Shown here: positions 62,747-64,000 of the stretch, in pieces
How the letters are laid out: each line of letters begins with the position of its first letter
How positions within the stretch are numbered: the first letter of the stretch is position 1
Source of the DNA: JAIEPM01 sp964546815
Lineage (GTDB): Bacteria; Cyanobacteriota; Vampirovibrionia; Obscuribacterales; Obscuribacteraceae
DNA: 64,000 nt
NCBI GenBank assembly: GCA_964546815.1
Contig: CAZJLR010000004.1
Location: 135,477-199,476, forward strand
Reading direction: 5' to 3'
Position numbers and translations under genes: made by a program
Notes under the pieces: generated by a model
What the model was told of the DNA's origin: nothing
The model's database searches: none
Seen by the model: only the letters and a program-made list of their open reading frames with translations

Positions 62747-64000
62747 ATGGTAAATACAAATCTACAACCACAACAAAAGCCGCCAGAGACTCTTCGGGAG
62801 TTGATTTCTGAACTAATCTCGTGGCTGCAAAAAAACACAGCTGAAGCCACAAAATCAGCACTCTTAGGAATGGCGTTCGGCTATTTCAGCAACATTTTCA
62901 TTATGGCGGTAGTTTATGATGGCGTCCACAAAAGTGCAGGTGGATTTGCCACAGGTCAAAAAAGCCTCTTTGACGGGGCTCTGCTGTGGACTATTCTCAG
63001 TACAGTTATTTTCACTTTGTATGGCTATCGCAAATCAGTAGGCAAAGAGCGTTTCGCAAAGTTGTTAGCAGATTTCCCTGGCGCACTTAGTCGATTAATA
63101 AGCAAAGACGGTGACAGCGCGCGAATGCATTTACTTTGGGGCGCAGGGGTCACATTCGCAGGTTCCGAGCTGATATCGCCAGCACTGGGCATGACTGTCG
63201 GGCTGGCAATGGCAGTTTCGTCAACCAGCCTCGTGGGGCGCATTTTGACAGGGGTTATTTTCAGGGCATGGCAGTCACTGATTAATACGTTTGCTCCAGG
63301 CAAGAAAAATCCCGTGGACACAACGATGAGCATGACTGTTTGCATTCTGGGTTCGTGCGCGGCATTCATTGTTGCTTTCCTTTTGAAAGATTGGCTGGCA
63401 AAAGGAATTTTGGCAGTGCTATGCTTGTTTTTTGCGTCAAAAAGCGGCAACAAACCAAATGCCACCATAAGCAAATCGATTGGTCTCATTCTGGCAGCAA
63501 TGTCTTTGCATGACCTCGTCCAACCGCTCTGTGCCCTGGCAGACGATGGTGGTTATTGGGAAAACGGAGGATTGATTCCGTGGATTACCAGTGGCGGCAT
63601 CGTCAATGTAGCAATATGGTCAGTTCCGGGTGGTATTGCCAGTGGTGCTGGCGCAACGATCGGGACAGGATTGGGAAACATATTAGGCTCTTATCCTCAA
63701 AGCGAATCCGGAGAAGAAAACGGCGATAGTACGGGAACTGGTGACTCCTCAACTTCTAGCGAAGGAACTGCGGATGGCTCAGAATCTGCAGGAGAGAGTG
63801 GAGAAGGCGCAGGGGATCTTCCGCCTGGATCTGAATCTGGCGACAATGGCGAAGACCAGGGCGAAGGTGGTTCGGATGGGGACATTCCACCTGGAACTGA
63901 ATCTGGTGACACTGGTGAAGACCAGGGTGAAGGTGATTCGGAGGGTGACCTTCCTCCGGGATCTGAATCTGGCGACAACGGCGAAGACCAGAGTGAAGGA
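62747..64000 (+). CDS. Membrane protein with acidic tandem repeats, truncated by window edge
   Basis: 418 codons from ATG at 62747 to the window edge without a stop, so the 3' end is outside. The first ~300 residues contain several hydrophobic helices (SALLGMAFGYFSNIFIMAVV, LLWTILSTVIFTLYGY, MSMTVCILGSCAAFIVAFLL, WSVPGGIASGAGATIGTGLG). From about residue 320 the sequence becomes a Gly/Ser/Glu/Asp-rich stalk that turns into 22-residue repeats (63812 onward). It is probably a membrane protein with a long acidic exterior or cytoplasmic tail. A large antisense open frame (63697-63978) is a shadow of the repeat. It starts ten bases after the preceding gene. Confidence 0.7.
   Translation, partial: MVNTNLQPQQKPPETLRELISELISWLQKNTAEATKSALLGMAFGYFSNIFIMAVVYDGVHKSAGGFATGQKSLFDGALLWTILSTVIFTLYGYRKSVGKERFAKLLADFPGALSRLISKDGDSARMHLLWGAGVTFAGSELISPALGMTVGLAMAVSSTSLVGRILTGVIFRAWQSLINTFAPGKKNPVDTTMSMTVCILGSCAAFIVAFLLKDWLAKGILAVLCLFFASKSGNKPNATISKSIGLILAAMSLHDLVQPLCALADDGGYWENGGLIPWITSGGIVNVAIWSVPGGIASGAGATIGTGLGNILGSYPQSESGEENGDSTGTGDSSTSSEGTADGSESAGESGEGAGDLPPGSESGDNGEDQGEGGSDGDIPPGTESGDTGEDQGEGDSEGDLPPGSESGDNGEDQSEG
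63812..64000 (+). repeat. 66-base tandem repeat encoding an acidic Pro-Gly unit
   Basis: Units begin at 63812, 63878 and 63944 (the third cut by the window edge). Each encodes 22 residues of the form GD[LI]PPG[ST]ESGD[NT]GEDQ (about 16 residues), then [GS]EG[GD]S[DE]. Third codon positions differ between units while the protein is kept, so the repeat is under protein-level selection and not a recent copy. Confidence 0.9.

Noticed and set aside
63697..63978. Minus-strand Pro/Ser-rich repeat frame
   Set aside because: It is the antisense of the 22-residue acidic repeat in a plus-strand gene that is open for 418 codons.

Overview
The window reads as a chromosomal stretch from a non-photosynthetic relative of Cyanobacteria, most plausibly a Candidatus Melainabacteria / Obscuribacterales-type bacterium. 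This is an inference, resting on the combination of giant signal-less proteins with LysM, annexin-like and cryptic peptidase motifs, secreted TPR/TonB-domain proteins, stand-alone c-type cytochrome and a hydrogenase-4-related complex, in dense coding DNA of roughly mid-40s percent GC. No rRNA, tRNA, CRISPR array, IS element or phage gene was recognised. Many start codons are GTG or TTG, and several starts were moved to internal ATG/GTG codons that have a Shine-Dalgarno sequence or begin a signal peptide.

Region 1-12.4 kb: end of an alpha/beta hydrolase, small secreted or hypothetical proteins, a bacterial dynamin-like GTPase translationally coupled to a histidine-rich membrane protein, a DUF900-type hydrolase, a TPR/TonB-C protein, a second histidine-rich membrane protein paralogous to the first, and a membrane diguanylate cyclase preceded by a strongly structured, terminator-ended leader. 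Region 12.6-21.2 kb: a good sigma70 promoter followed by a tight operon small-large-small-large-small-thioesterase, in which the two ~950-residue proteins carry LysM and a papain-like Cys-His-Asn triad. I consider this the best candidate for an undescribed system.

Region 21.2-28.6 kb: a six-gene minus-strand operon for an energy-converting hydrogenase-related (Ehr-like) membrane complex. Its large subunit has lost every NiFe-ligating cysteine, so it should be a ferredoxin-linked ion pump and not a hydrogenase. Region 28.9-38.3 kb: TPR protein, secreted protein, a sodium:solute symporter, amino-sugar phosphate isomerase and ROK kinase (a sugar uptake/catabolism group), homoserine kinase, a clan GH-A glycosidase and a rhodanese.

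Region 38.3-45.6 kb: a stress/signalling group with three universal stress proteins, a PAS histidine kinase, a DUF155-like tail-anchored protein and a phosphoribosyltransferase. Region 46.2-57.8 kb: a 2,728-residue protein and a 768-residue protein, both with HExxH zinc-peptidase motifs, followed four bases later by aldose 1-epimerase. Region 57.9-64 kb: a secreted protein paralogous to the one at 39 kb, a diheme cytochrome c, two multi-pass membrane proteins, a structured intergenic region, and the start of a membrane protein with an acidic 22-residue tandem repeat that runs off the window.
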